Below, in pieces: positions 46,130 through 58,100 of a DNA stretch of 64,000 bases. Origin of the DNA: Endocalyx cinctus (Eukaryota > Ascomycota > Sordariomycetes > Amphisphaeriales > Apiosporaceae); contig BCKC01000005.1 of NCBI GenBank assembly GCA_001600455.1, forward strand, positions 1,054,001 through 1,118,000, written 5' to 3'. The position numbers and the translations under genes were made by a program. The notes under the pieces are model-generated. The model was not told the origin of the DNA. It saw only the letters and a program-made list of their open reading frames with translations, and made no database searches. How positions within the stretch are numbered: the stretch's first letter is position 1; every line of letters begins with the position of its first letter.

Positions 46130-47940
46130 TTATGTAGTGTATCTAAAATCGTGCTGCTCCTTGTCGGTCTTGTCCACGAAACTGTCAACGTCACCCGCGT
46201 GTACCGCTTCTGGTTTGCCATATTTCTTGTCCCGTTTCTTGTTTTCTAAAGCAGCAACTAGCCAGTATACGAGCATAATTGCCATTGCTACAACAAAACT
46301 TGCCAGCATTGCGATAACCCCTGAACGATACCTGGGCGCCTCGTTGGACCGGAATGTTTGCGGGCCGATTAGGTTACCAGCTGCGTAACCTATAGCCACT
46401 AGACTGTATGCGATACTTTTCTTGGTCTGGCCAGCTGTATTTGCTTGTGGCAGAGATATTCCGACGACGTACGGCGCTGTTTTTACATTTAGCATACGGC
46501 CTTTCACGAGTTAGAGATAAAATTTTCTGAACTTACGCCAGTAGAAGTATAAGAAGTACACGCCGACTAACTGGCCGGCCTTATTGGATTGTGGCAAGCC
46601 GTGTACCAATGCTGTACCAAGGATCGGGAACAAGAGCGCGATACAAGCGACGAGAGCCCTTCGATTTTGCCAACGAGCAGCGAAGTAGCTGAAGAACCAC
46701 GCGCCGCCGGTGGCAATAACTCCGAAAGGCATAGTGAGAAGACTTGCTTCGAGAGAAGTGAAGCCCAAGTTGTTAATGATAATTGACCCGAAAGTCACCA
46801 GTCCACCGTTTGAAATGTTGATGACAATATTGAACAGGACAATGAGCCAAATCTTTACGTCGAGGAGTGCCTCTCGGACTTGTTCCCACTTCCACTTGCT
46901 GTTTTTGATTCCGGTGCGGTTTTCGGCCAGACGTTGGACAGCGTGATATTTCTGCTCGGGGCTGAGGAAGAATGCGTTCATAGGATTATCGGGTAAGACA
47001 AAAAATAGGAAGATGGAGTAGGCGACATTGATTGAGCCACTGATCAAATACAGATACTGCCAACGAAAGAGGGGCGCAGTGGTAGGTATTTGACCTACTA
47101 ACCACGCGAGAAATCCATTAATAATGGATGAGAAATAGGCGAAGACAATTGCATTTCGTGGAGGTTCTTCAGAATGATTAATCAGTATCATCATAGTATT
47201 AATTCTGGTTATAGTAAGACTGGTAAAACGTATAACTTACGCTCCTTTTTAAGATAGAATGATGAAATTATCATCACCAAGCACGGCGTTATGGCCGCCT
47301 CTAGGAATCCAAGGAAGAACCTAAGGGCTATGAAACCACTCCACGAGCGGCAGGGAGCGTAAAGTATCGTCAGGCCCGACCATATTATGGATGCCGTGGA
47401 AAGCACCTTGGACGGAGGAAATTTCGTCACCAAGTATGAGGCTGGTATAAGTCCAAAGAGAGTCTAATAATTATTCCATTAATTAAGCATCATGTTTTCC
47501 CGAGGGGAAACATTATTTACTTACCCCCAAAGGTAATATGCTCGACAACCACTGGTATTCTTGCCCAACCATGTGGTTATCCGTTTGGAAACCATATAAT
47601 GAGGCTGTTCCAATTGCGACCTTGTCTGTAGCTCCAAGAGTTGCGGTGAAAAGAAGCTAAGTTGACGATGACCAAATCATCAGCAGGCTATACTGAACAT
47701 CAATACATACTTACTTACCAAGGGAATCATCCAAGCATCAATCTTCTTAACGATCTTCTTCTCCTGCTCAGGCGTCATAGGAGGATATTCATCCGCGTTG
47801 GCAAGATATCTTACTGCCTCATCGAGTGCCGCATTATCTGGAACATCATTCACCTTTCCAGCTTCTGTGGATGCAATACGGTTCAGAGTATCCATCTTGT
47901 CATCGGCTTTCGACTGACCAATATCTTTTGTGTCTGCCAT
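46130..47940 (-). CDS. Dal5/allantoate-permease-type MFS transporter
   Basis: This is an anion:cation symporter-family MFS permease of the plasma membrane. Exons on the minus strand are 47940-47719, 47656-47525, 47463-47241, 47166-46537 and 46476-46130; all junctions are GT-AG and in phase, giving 517 residues, normal for the family. The N-terminus is cytosolic and acidic (EEKKIVKKID-type segment before TM1: TPEQEKKIVKKIDAWMIPL). Family signatures follow: ATDKVAIGTASLYGF, RFFLGFLEAAITPCLVMI, FYLKKEQPPRNAIVF (spliced across intron 3), WQYLYLISGSINV, FFVLPDNPMNAFFLS, and NTAGQTKKSIAYSLVAIGYAAGNLIGPQTF. Members import allantoate, ureidosuccinate, dipeptides, nicotinate or similar carboxylates. 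It is divergent from the 5-oxoprolinase at 49125, so uptake of 5-oxoproline or a related cyclic amide is a reasonable but unproven inference. Confidence 0.92.
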
Positions 47941-49124
47941 TGTCGGATAAATTCACGGTCACTTATTTCCACGAGCTGTGAAGTAGAGACACGTGGACAC
48001 TGGAGATTTAAAGGTTGCCATTGAAACTTTGTGCAACTTTCCCGGTCTGACTTTATATACCTACGGTACCTATTATCTTAACGGCGGACACTAATTCATT
48101 TTCAGTTAACGTTATACCCGACAGGTGCCAAGTGTCAGCTGTAGTAGATAGATTAACTAAGAAACTCTTCCAACTACTGGCATTGGCAGGTGAAAAGTCT
48201 TAGCCTACAGCAGCTCACAAGTGGTACTTTTCAAGCTTGCCATCTCCCTTATTAAACATGGTTTGACATGGACCTTATCATGACTATCTCCTTCATATCG
48301 CTAGATATATTGTATTATATCTACAGAGTACGTACGCATATCTTTGACCTTATCAATGGTTCCATATCAATATAAGCTGCCCTGAATTATCATCAGGGGA
48401 GTGGAGCGTAACCCCAGCATTGTAAAGCATTTCCATTGGCCCGCTTCGGTCACCCACAGCGGGTCAAAAACTAAAGGCAATTCGTATCGACGAGTCTAAC
48501 CAGTTTAGATGAACTATGGAGACACAAGTGTGGAGGTATAGCCTTTCTCATTGTCAAACACCCTTGTCTTAAGAAATGAGAGAGCGGGGAGAGTCCTCGG
48601 GACTTTCCAGGTGCGTATCAACCATCAATCCGATAAGTCCTAAGCGCCTATCGGATAGCGCCCCGACGAGATCGCCGACTGAGCCGACGTAAGATTGGTC
48701 CTAGAATGAGTAAAAGTGACCAAGTCCAAGTGTTTCTTCTCATATCTGTCTGGGTAATACCAATTTCTTCTTCTCCAACTGATCTTGCTCGTATTGGATA
48801 AGCCGTAGGAGATAGTATGTCACCCGACCTGTAGCTTAATTAAGCCGTAGGAACATTAATGTAAGAAGAGTAGGGATCCATCTTATAACTATCTTTTGGG
48901 TTGGGCCCGTACACGCCGGCCTAACCTTTGTTCGATACAATGTAGAAGAGGGGCAGCTCGAAACGACGACACAAGAATTGGAGGTCCTATCATCGGGCTT
49001 CTCTCCACATCGGAGTGAAATGTCAAGTATATGAGCACCGCCTGTCTGGATCTAACCCTTACACGATCTCAATGTCTGGGTGATATCGATATACCTTTAT
49101 TAGTCATACTAATTCCCAGTAATC
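47941..49124. promoter_or_regulatory. GATA-rich divergent promoter, permease / 5-oxoprolinase
   Basis: A 1184-bp bidirectional spacer. I count 11 HGATAR motifs, counting both strands, starting at about 48073, 48146, 48275, 48284, 48350, 48387, 48631, 48648, 48810, 48889 and 48987. Random expectation on both strands is about 3.5-4. HGATAR is the binding core of AreA/NIT2 GATA factors that activate nitrogen-scavenging genes. Regulation by nitrogen limitation is therefore inferred for both flanking genes. Confidence 0.5.
48052..48059 (-). promoter_or_regulatory. TATA box of the permease gene
   Basis: TATATAAA on the minus strand, about 115 bp upstream of the permease start at 47940. Confidence 0.45.
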
Positions 49125-52100
49125 ATGACCGTGGATACAGTAGCGCCAGGTGTTGAGCCTAAGAGTGTCAAATTCGCAATTGGTTAGTTCATCTTCAGCC
49201 GTCCTATCTCACTGCGTTAAAGCTAACTCTGGACCATTGACCGCGGCGGTACCTTCACGGACTTGGTTGCTATTATTCCTGGAAGAGATGATATCGTGCT
49301 CAAGCTTCTCTCCGTGGACCCTAGCAACTATGACGATGCACCGTCCGAAGGCATCCGCCGAATTTTGGAGACGGTCTCGGGCAAGGCCATACCGAGGCGC
49401 TCCCCGATCCCCAAAGACTTGATTCATTCCATACGTATGGGAACAACCGTGGCTACTAACGCACTCCTGGAAAGAAAGGGGAGAAGACATGCGTTCGTAG
49501 TGACACAAGGATTCCGTGATCTGCTTGATATCGGATACCAGTCTAGGCCTAAACTTTTCGACCTCGGCATTCGGAAACCTGAGCTGCTCTACGACGAGGT
49601 GGTGGAAATATCGGAACGGCTCACCGTGGAGCAGTTCGACGAAGATGTCAACAAAGACAGGCGCCCGCCTCTCGAAGAGATACCGGGCGAGCTCGTCAAA
49701 GGCTCGACCGGTGACATGCTGCGAATTATCCGTCCCCTCGACGAGGAAGAAGTCCGCCAGAAACTTTCGAAAATTCGGGAAAAGGGAATAGACACTCTTG
49801 CCGTTTGTTTCGCGCATTCTTACCTTTACCCAGCGCATGAATTGAGAGTTGCCGAGATAGCCGAGGAATTGGGATTCACCCACATCTCGACCTCTTCTAA
49901 CGTTGGTGCTAACATGATCAAGATGATCTCGCGTGGAAGCTCGGCTTCAGCGGATGCTTACCTGACACCGGAGATAACGAAGTACATCTCGGGTTTTGCG
50001 AAAGGTTTCGAAGGAGGGAACTTGGATGGCATTTCTTGCGAGTTTATGCAGTCCGATGGCGGCTTAGTCAGTCATAAGATATTTAGCGGACTTAGAGGTA
50101 TTCTTAGCGGCCCAGCTGGTAAGCTCCCACAATCCCTCCTGTGCAAAAAGCAAAAACTGAACCTCTCTCGAATTAGGCGGTGTGGTAGGCCACGCTAGAA
50201 CCTCTTATGATGGGAAAGCGCCGATTGTCGGTTTTGACATGGGAGGCACTAGTACCGACGTTTCTAGGTACGGAGGCACCTTTGAGCATGTTTTCGAGAC
50301 GACCACCGCGGGAGTATCCATTCAATCTCCTCAGCTGGATATAAACACAGTTGCTGCTGGTGGAGGATCCATGTTATTCTGGAAAGATGGTCTTTTCAAA
50401 GTCGGCCCTGAGGTAAGCAAGCCATCATACAAAAGGAACTTCGTGTTATTGACTGAATCTTAGAGTGCCGGCGCACATCCTGGGCCTAGCTGCTACAGAA
50501 AAGGGGGGCCGTTGACGGTAACAGATGCAAATCTCTAGTAAGTATACAGCCAACGATGATTGAATAGAGGTTTCTAACTTTTTTTTTCTTTTTTTTTTCA
50601 CTAGCCTCGGTCGATTGATCCCAGATTATTTCCCATCAATTTTTGGCCCTACCGAAGATATGCCACTTGACCGTGACATTGTCGCCAAAAAGTTTGAAGA
50701 ACTTACGGTTAAGATCAATGCCGACACTGGGCGGTCGATGACGCCACTGGAGGTAGCTCACGGGTTTATAGATGTGGCTAATGAGTCAATGAGCCGCCCC
50801 ATCCGAGCATTGACGGAAGCCAGGGGCTTCGAAACGTCGCAACATAACCTTGCCACTTTTGGAGGTGCTGGCGGACAACATGCGTGCGAGATCGCGTCGA
50901 AACTTGGTATTCATCGAACTGTTATCCATAAATACTCTAGCATATTGTCGGCATACGGCATGGCGCTAGCGGAGGTGGTCCAGGAAGCACAAGAACCTAG
51001 CTCAGAGACTCTAATGGATGAGTCAATACCAAGACTCAATGGAAGAATAAATGAGCTTAAGAAAAAGGTGACAGATAGGCTTCTCGCCCAGGGTATCAGC
51101 TTATCATCGATTGAACATACGCCATATCTTAACCTCCGCTACCACGGCACTGATACGACATTTATGATACCCGAGCCTGAGGACGGCGACTGGCTATCAT
51201 CACTAGAGCGAGAACATCTTCGCGAGCTTTCGTTCATCTTCCCTAGAGACAGAAAAGTATGGGTTGACGATGTACGGGTCCGTGGTGTTGGGAAGAGCGG
51301 GGAATCAAGCCAGGCAAACGAGCAGTTGGTGAAAGAGCTAAAGAGTTTTGCTTTCAACACGACTTCGAAAGAGGAGAAAGTTGTAAGTTGACGTAACTTG
51401 AAAGCACGAAGCATACCAGGAGCAAACAATCTAACATACAACAGGTCGAAACCTTCTTCCAGAATGGGGGATTGCAGCCCACGAAGATCTTCCGATTGGA
51501 AGATTTAGCTCCTGGCAGCATCGTAGAGGGACCTGCCATAATAATTGATAACACGCAAACACTGGTAGTTGTACCGTCTGCCATCGCCAAGATATTGACG
51601 TCCCATGTTGTCATTGATCTAGCGACCAACAAATCGCAACAGTCCGAGGATGAACACGAACTCGTCGTCGACCCAATCAAACTCAGCATCTTCGGTCATC
51701 GATTTATGAGTATTGCCGAACAAATGGGAAGAACTCTTCAAAAGACCAGTATTTCGCTAAACATCAAAGAAAGACTCGACTTCTCATGTGCTATCTTTAG
51801 CCCCGATGGAGAATTAGTCGCTAACGCACCGCACGTAAGTCATCTCCATAAATTGTGTCATTGGTCCATTGTTAACGTGATTTTACCCGTGAACAGGTCC
51901 CGGTACACCTTGGAAGTATGAGTTATGCCGTTAAATATCAACATAACCTGCACATGGGGAAACTTCGACCGGGAGATGTCCTCGTATCGAATCATCCCGA
52001 ATCGGGAGGCACACACTTACCAGGTTAGACCGCTATTATCATTTTGATTAGGTCATTGTCACATACTAATTAACTATTTAGACATAACGGTGATAACTCC

Positions 52101-53514
52101 GGTGTTCGACGCTGATGGAAAGTCAATCTGCTTCTACACAGCATCGCGTGGCCATCATTTAGATATCGGTGGATTCCGTGGTAACTCGATGCCTCCGGAT
52201 TCTACCGAGCTATGGCAAGAAGGTGCCGCTATCAAGTCCTTCTTCCTCGTCAGAGACGGAAAGTTTGACGAGGAGGGAGTTGTCGCTCTCCTCTCCGAAC
52301 CTGGCAAGTATCCTAACTGTAGCGGCTCGAGAAGATTGGGAGACAACTTGTCGGATCTCAAAGCGCAGGTCGCAGCCAACACGAAAGGCAGTAACCTGAT
52401 CAATGCCCTTATGGAAGAATATGGAAAGCATACCGTCCATTTCTACATGACCAAAATCCAGGAGAACGCCGAGGTTGCCGTTCGCAGCTATCTTAAGTCG
52501 GCTTACAAGCGCTTTGGCTCCAAGCCCCTCGAGGCCATGGATTACCTTGACAATGGTTCCATGATAAAAGTCAAGATCACGGTCGACGAAGACGGCTCCG
52601 GTACTTTCGATTTTACCGGGACCACCTGTGAAATGCTCTCCAACATGAACGCCCCTCCCGCCATTACTTACTCGGCATTGATCTATACCCTCCGCCTGCT
52701 CATCGGTTCCGATATACCCCTGAACCAAGGTTGTCTCGCTCCGGCCAAAGTGATCCTTCCTAAAAATTGCTTACTGAACCCATCCTCCAACGCGGCCGTC
52801 TGCTGTGGCAACACGCTCACGTCGCAGAGGTTGGTTGACATTCTTCTCAAGGCTTTCAAGGCAGCCTCGGGGTCCCAGGGCTGCATGAACTGCTTCGGAT
52901 TTTTCGGCAACTGCGTCGACGACTCAGGTGTACCGCAGACGGGTTTCGGGTTCGGATACGGCGAGACCATCTGCGGTGGCGAGGGTGCCGGACCGTCCTG
53001 GCACGGAGCTTCAGGCGTTCAGATCCACATGACTAATACGCGCACGACGGACATGGAGCTGATCGAGAAGCGGTACCCGGTGCTCGTACGCGAGTTCTCG
53101 ATCCGTCGGGGAAGCGGCGGAAAAGGAAAATTCAACGGCGGGTGCGGCGTCGTCCGCGACTGGGAATGTCGACACGACCTAACGTTCGGCCTCATCACCG
53201 AAAGACGGGTACACCAGCCGTACGGCATGATGGGCGGAGAGAAAGGTAGCCTCGGCGCTAATTACTGGGTGAAGAAGACGGAGGATGGCGGGGAGAGATG
53301 GGTCAATATCGGATCTAGGGGTCAGGTCGACATGAAGACGGGTGATCGATGCGTTATACATACGCCTGGTGGTGGAGGTTGGGGCCTGCCGGACGAGGAA
53401 GTGGATAGTCAGGTCAACGGCGTTGATGGAGCTGAACAGAAGGAAAAGATCGCGTATCCTCGCGCTGCCGGTAGTTTCCATATCTTTGCAGCTTCTCAGG
53501 AGGCGGCATCTTAA
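49125..53514 (+). CDS. 5-oxoprolinase / hydantoinase (HyuA-HyuB fusion)
   Basis: This ATP-dependent enzyme opens 5-oxo-L-proline to L-glutamate (gamma-glutamyl cycle) or acts on hydantoins, in the cytosol. Eight exons, 49125-49182, 49240-50118, 50177-50412, 50464-50537, 50605-51382, 51445-51834, 51897-52023 and 52082-53514, sum to 1324 residues, close to the eukaryotic norm of about 1290. The HyuA half has the phosphate-binding DRGGTFTD (residues 20-27), [34 protein letters not shown] and [20 protein letters not shown]. The HyuB half (from about residue 770) has [56 protein letters not shown] and TPGGGGWG. Intron 1 is odd: only a GT...TG boundary keeps DRGGTFTD in frame (49183-49239), with a CTAAC branch-like site at 49223. 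All other introns are GT-AG. Substrate preference is not certain. Confidence 0.92.
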
Positions 53515-55129
53515 AGAGTTCGTCGTAATATAGTAAATAAATTGTCTTAACACAGTTAAAAAAAAAAAAAAAAACATGGAGAGCTTGCAAGCTACAGAAA
53601 GGCCTGAGTCTCGAACCCATCTTAAGTTTACAGACCAGATACCTCGAGCGTACAGTCAACTTTACTCGGCCAACCCAAAATAAATCTGAGCAAGTCACCT
53701 TCAAGACAAGAACAGCACCTATCACGTCTTATAAGACCAAATTGTAGCACGCTGATACCGTAATACTCTGCTTATTGATGTTAGCATCAGCTTTGATGTA
53801 GATTAACGAAGGAATAGCCTTGCTAAAACCTTAGCTTGAGTAGGAACTAGTTGGTTCGATCGGTTTCTGCTTTGGCGTGACCTAGACGATACTGGCGTGG
53901 TAGTAGAATCCGATTTGTCTCATCATCCTCCGGCAGGCACTCTCTTGGGGTTTACTTTGAGCCTCATAAATTTTGAGGTCTTTCACGTCGTGTTCACCGC
54001 TGCTCTTGTGGTGAGGCCAGTAGAAAGCCTTGGCTTGAACATATCTTCTCACAGGTTCACGAACGTGATGAACTTGTTTTGCTTTGAGATGTAGACTGCT
54101 TAAATTGATAGAAACTGTGCACAGAGAATAGAGAGCGAAACTACAGAGTGAATACAACTTATAACTCAAGTAAGTTGAAGTTGCACTTGAATTTCATAAT
54201 GCATGGCTACATAGTGTTTACGTTCGTGAAGCTTTTCTATTGCATGTACGTACACAAACACTATGTACTGTACAGGTACGAGTGATAGAAGAAACCCGGG
54301 TACTTAAAGAACTGCTGATAAAGACAGTGAAGCCGGTAGTGCGGAATCATCATAGGTCTTTTTCGAAGTATTTAGCATATAATTCTGCATTTATAAATTT
54401 ATAATTATATATATTTATTTGTTGTATAAAAAAAATCCAGTATTGAACGAATATATTTTCTTTTAATTAGTGGCTGGCTGGCTGGCTGGCTGGCTGGTAA
54501 GTTGCTGGAATGAGGTACCACACCCTAAAATTTCCACCCAGCTGTGAGCAGCTGATAGAATCTTATCGATTACGGAGATAAATCCTCGATTTACTGATTA
54601 ACCCAATTTGTATTAGCGTGATTGAGTCGCGGCAATGCTTTTTTACTATGCGCGTTGAACAAGTCAGAGTAGAGCTCCATTTGACAACAAGCTCAAGGAA
54701 AAAAAAATAATAAATAATAAAACCGTCCAACACTTCTCGATTTTATTATTCAATTCTATCAACTCATCACGTAGTCCAATCTAGGATACGGAGAATACAA
54801 TTAAATTCGCAGTAGAATTAACATCTACGGAATATTAATTGTTTCGAGCTTGTTTTCTTCTTTTTTTCGATTCTATTGTTATATACCCATTGATTTTCTT
54901 TCCTAAAGAATCATTTCGATATTGCCATTGATGATCAGTTAACCACCAACCTTCTGGGTGCTTCGTCGCCGGTTTGGTTTTAATCATTTTTTTCTCTCTC
55001 TTTTCTTCCCTTTCATTCCCAGGTTCTCTTGTATCTCTGGCTCTTTGGTGGTTTGAATTTGTCTTCCCTAAGGCTTCAAGCGCATTTGATTACTTCGAGT
55101 CTTCATTTGTATCCTGATAAATCATAATA
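53515..55129. other. Intergenic spacer, oxoprolinase to nucleoporin
   Basis: About 1.6 kb. It holds an A run (about 53557-53574) after the oxoprolinase stop, an 11-bp inverted repeat (ACATAGTGTTT near 54210 and its complement near 54265), a (GGCT)n microsatellite and a pyrimidine-rich stretch near 54985-55020 that probably belongs to the nucleoporin promoter. No gene supported. Confidence 0.5.
54471..54497. repeat. (GGCT)n microsatellite
   Basis: Six to seven tandem copies of TGGC/GGCT in the spacer upstream of the nucleoporin gene. Confidence 0.88.
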
Positions 55130-58100
55130 ATGGCTTTTCCTTCTACCCCGTCGCATGCCCTCCCAGGCGCATTCCTTCCTACTCCTGCCGTCGCGTCGAG
55201 ATTTAATGCGCAACAACAAGATCCCGTTCGACGCCGTTTATTTCGACAACCTTCATCCTCGAGTGCTCAACATCCTTGGTCTGGTCAAGATAACGGCAAT
55301 AACAATATTGGCCTCGATGCACCCACTACCGCTGCCGATGAACAAATGATGCGATCGAGACAAGATCCTCCCGCTCCTCCTCTCCCTCCGCTAGAAAGAG
55401 CTGCGAGAAGCATCGACCTAGCTTTAGATTCAGACATGCAATATCCGGAGCTTGACTCTTACTGCAGACGTATGTGTATATATCTATTCCGCCCCCCTCA
55501 ACGCTACTTCCTTTCATCCATAATCTTGTTTTCGTAGCTTGCTCACTTTTTATTATTATTATTATAGAGACTTCATCCGAATATGAAGTAACCCGACTCG
55601 ACTCGCCCTGGGCACCCTTCGAAAGAACCCAAATATATACTTTGCCCCAAACTATTTTCGAACAATATAATCGTGCTGAAGTTTCGACTATCATGGGTCT
55701 TTTTGCCGAGCTAAATCACGCTTGGATTGCCATTGATAATTGCCTCTACCTCTGGGACTACACACACCCAAACCCGGAGCTTATCGGTTACGAAGACAAT
55801 CAACATAGTATTGCTGCTGTCAAACTGGTTGCTCCCAAACCAGGTGTTTTCAATCCGCTTATTACTCACATCATAGTAGTCTCCACTAGCCAGGATATGT
55901 TTCTTCTCGGTGTTGCCGTAAAAACAACACCTACAGGTAGCAAGACTGTCGACCTATACGGAACGAAGATGTCGCTTAAGGTTTCCGGTACCGACGCTCA
56001 CGTGCTAGCTGCGACAGCCTCCGGCCGCATTTTCTTCGCCGGTCAAACTGATAGCGATATTTATGAGCTTTACTATCAACAAGAAGAAAAATGGTTTTCG
56101 AGCAGAACGGGGAAGATCAACCATACCTACCCAGGATGGAGTGCTGTGGTGCCAAGACCAACGCAAATGATCTGGGGAAAGGCATCAAATGAATACATCG
56201 TCGATATGGTTGTAGACGACACCAGAAACCTTCTGTATTCTCTTTCGAACGCGTCCACCGTCCGGACGTACTATATCGAAGGACCCGATAAACTCACCAG
56301 AGTCATCGAGAAGACGAGAAACGACTTCCTGCGTGACATCGCTCATACCCTCAGCGGCGCATCCCCCTTACTCACCGATCGCATGGATATTGTGTCCATA
56401 AGCCCTATTTCTGCTACCGAAGACGCTAAACTTCATCTTATGGCATTGACCAGTACAGGCGTCCGACTATATATGAGTGCTACAAGTGCTTCGTCCTATA
56501 TACAGACCTCGACCAACCAGGCTCCGCAGAGCATGCAGCTTCAAGCCATTAAATTCCCACCTTCTGACGTCCCTGCTCAGCGTAGATCCCGAATGCTTCC
56601 GTACGCCGCCCACGAAGTGACAGATACACGCTCTACCTCTCTCCAGACAAGCCGCAGAGGTATCCGTTTCCCGCCAGGCTACTTCCTTGATTTTGTCAGC
56701 AAGGCGGATCAGGGCGACAGTGATATTTTGTTCCTTTCTGCTCCCGACAGCGCTCGCATAAAATCCGGCGTACGTCACCGCAACCTGAGGTTTTATGAGC
56801 ATGCGAACTGGATCGACCTCGCTAGCAAGGCTGAAGATGTCGGATTAATTACCAAGCCTTTTGCCGCTACGGGACAGCCGCAAGGCTTTGGCAACGAGCT
56901 TGCGGTTCAGTTCGACGACCCTAACGGTAGTGAATTTGCCATTTTAACCAATACCGGTGTACACGTGGTTAGACGTAGACGACTGATAGATATCTTCGCC
57001 GCCGCTATTAGGACCACCGTCGGTGAAGAAGGCCTGAAGTCTGAAGTGAGCAAATTTTTGAATGCGTACGGACGCGTTGAGACCGTCACGGCGGCACTTG
57101 CGGTCGCCTGTCGTCAAGGGGATAGCGGTCGTCTAGGAGCTGGCCGGAGCGCGATAGACCAGTCAACGCTCGACCGTGCTAAGCAAGTGTTCATTAACTT
57201 CGGAGGTAACCCGACACTTCCCGAACAAGATGGACAGCCCGCCACTGCAGATCAGGTTAAACCGTCTTCCCGTCACAGCGCATTAACTCTCTATCTTAGC
57301 CGTCTCATTCGAACCATGTGGAAATCGCGTGTTATTTCGGTGGGCGCTAACCCCGCTGGTGCGCTAGTAATCAAAAGCCCGGTTCCGGCTGCAAAACTAG
57401 AATCGGTCCAGGGTAGTATCGAGAGCTTGCGACGTTTCCTTGATGCAAATAGAAGTTTTATTCAGGGTCTTTCCGGCGCGGAGGACCTGCAACAGGCTGC
57501 GAGCAAACAAGAGGAGTTAGCCATTCAAGGCGAACATCAAGCCATGAAGGGCATGGAGCTATTGATGAAAGATATTTCAGAAGGTATATCGTTTGTTATG
57601 ACTCTATTCGACGAGAGAGTTGAAGACATCTTCGCTCGCTTGAACGAGGCCTCCAGACAAGAGCTCAGGGAACTTACGTATGAAAAGCTTTTCGCGCATT
57701 CGGCTGGTAAGGAGCTGGCGAAAGAGCTGGTCAAAGCTATCGTTAATCGTAATATTGAAAATGGATCCAACGTGGACACTGTTGCGGATGCTCTTAGACG
57801 CAGATGTGGCACATTCTGTAGCACTGAGGACGTGCAGATCTTCAAAGCTCAGGAACAGTTGAAAAAAGCTTCGGAACCGTCACTCAATGCGAATACCTCC
57901 CGAGCTCTACTTCATCAAAGTCTGATGCATTTCCAACGTGTAGCCAGTAGTCTCACCCAGGCTAACCTTGAGACGGCTATCGAACAGTACGCCAAGCTGA
58001 GATATTATGCAGGCGCTATCCAACTCTGCTTGACAGTAGCCAGCGAAAAAGACCGCGGAAACTCTGCGCTCTCTTGGATCAACGAAGGAAGACCAGCGGG

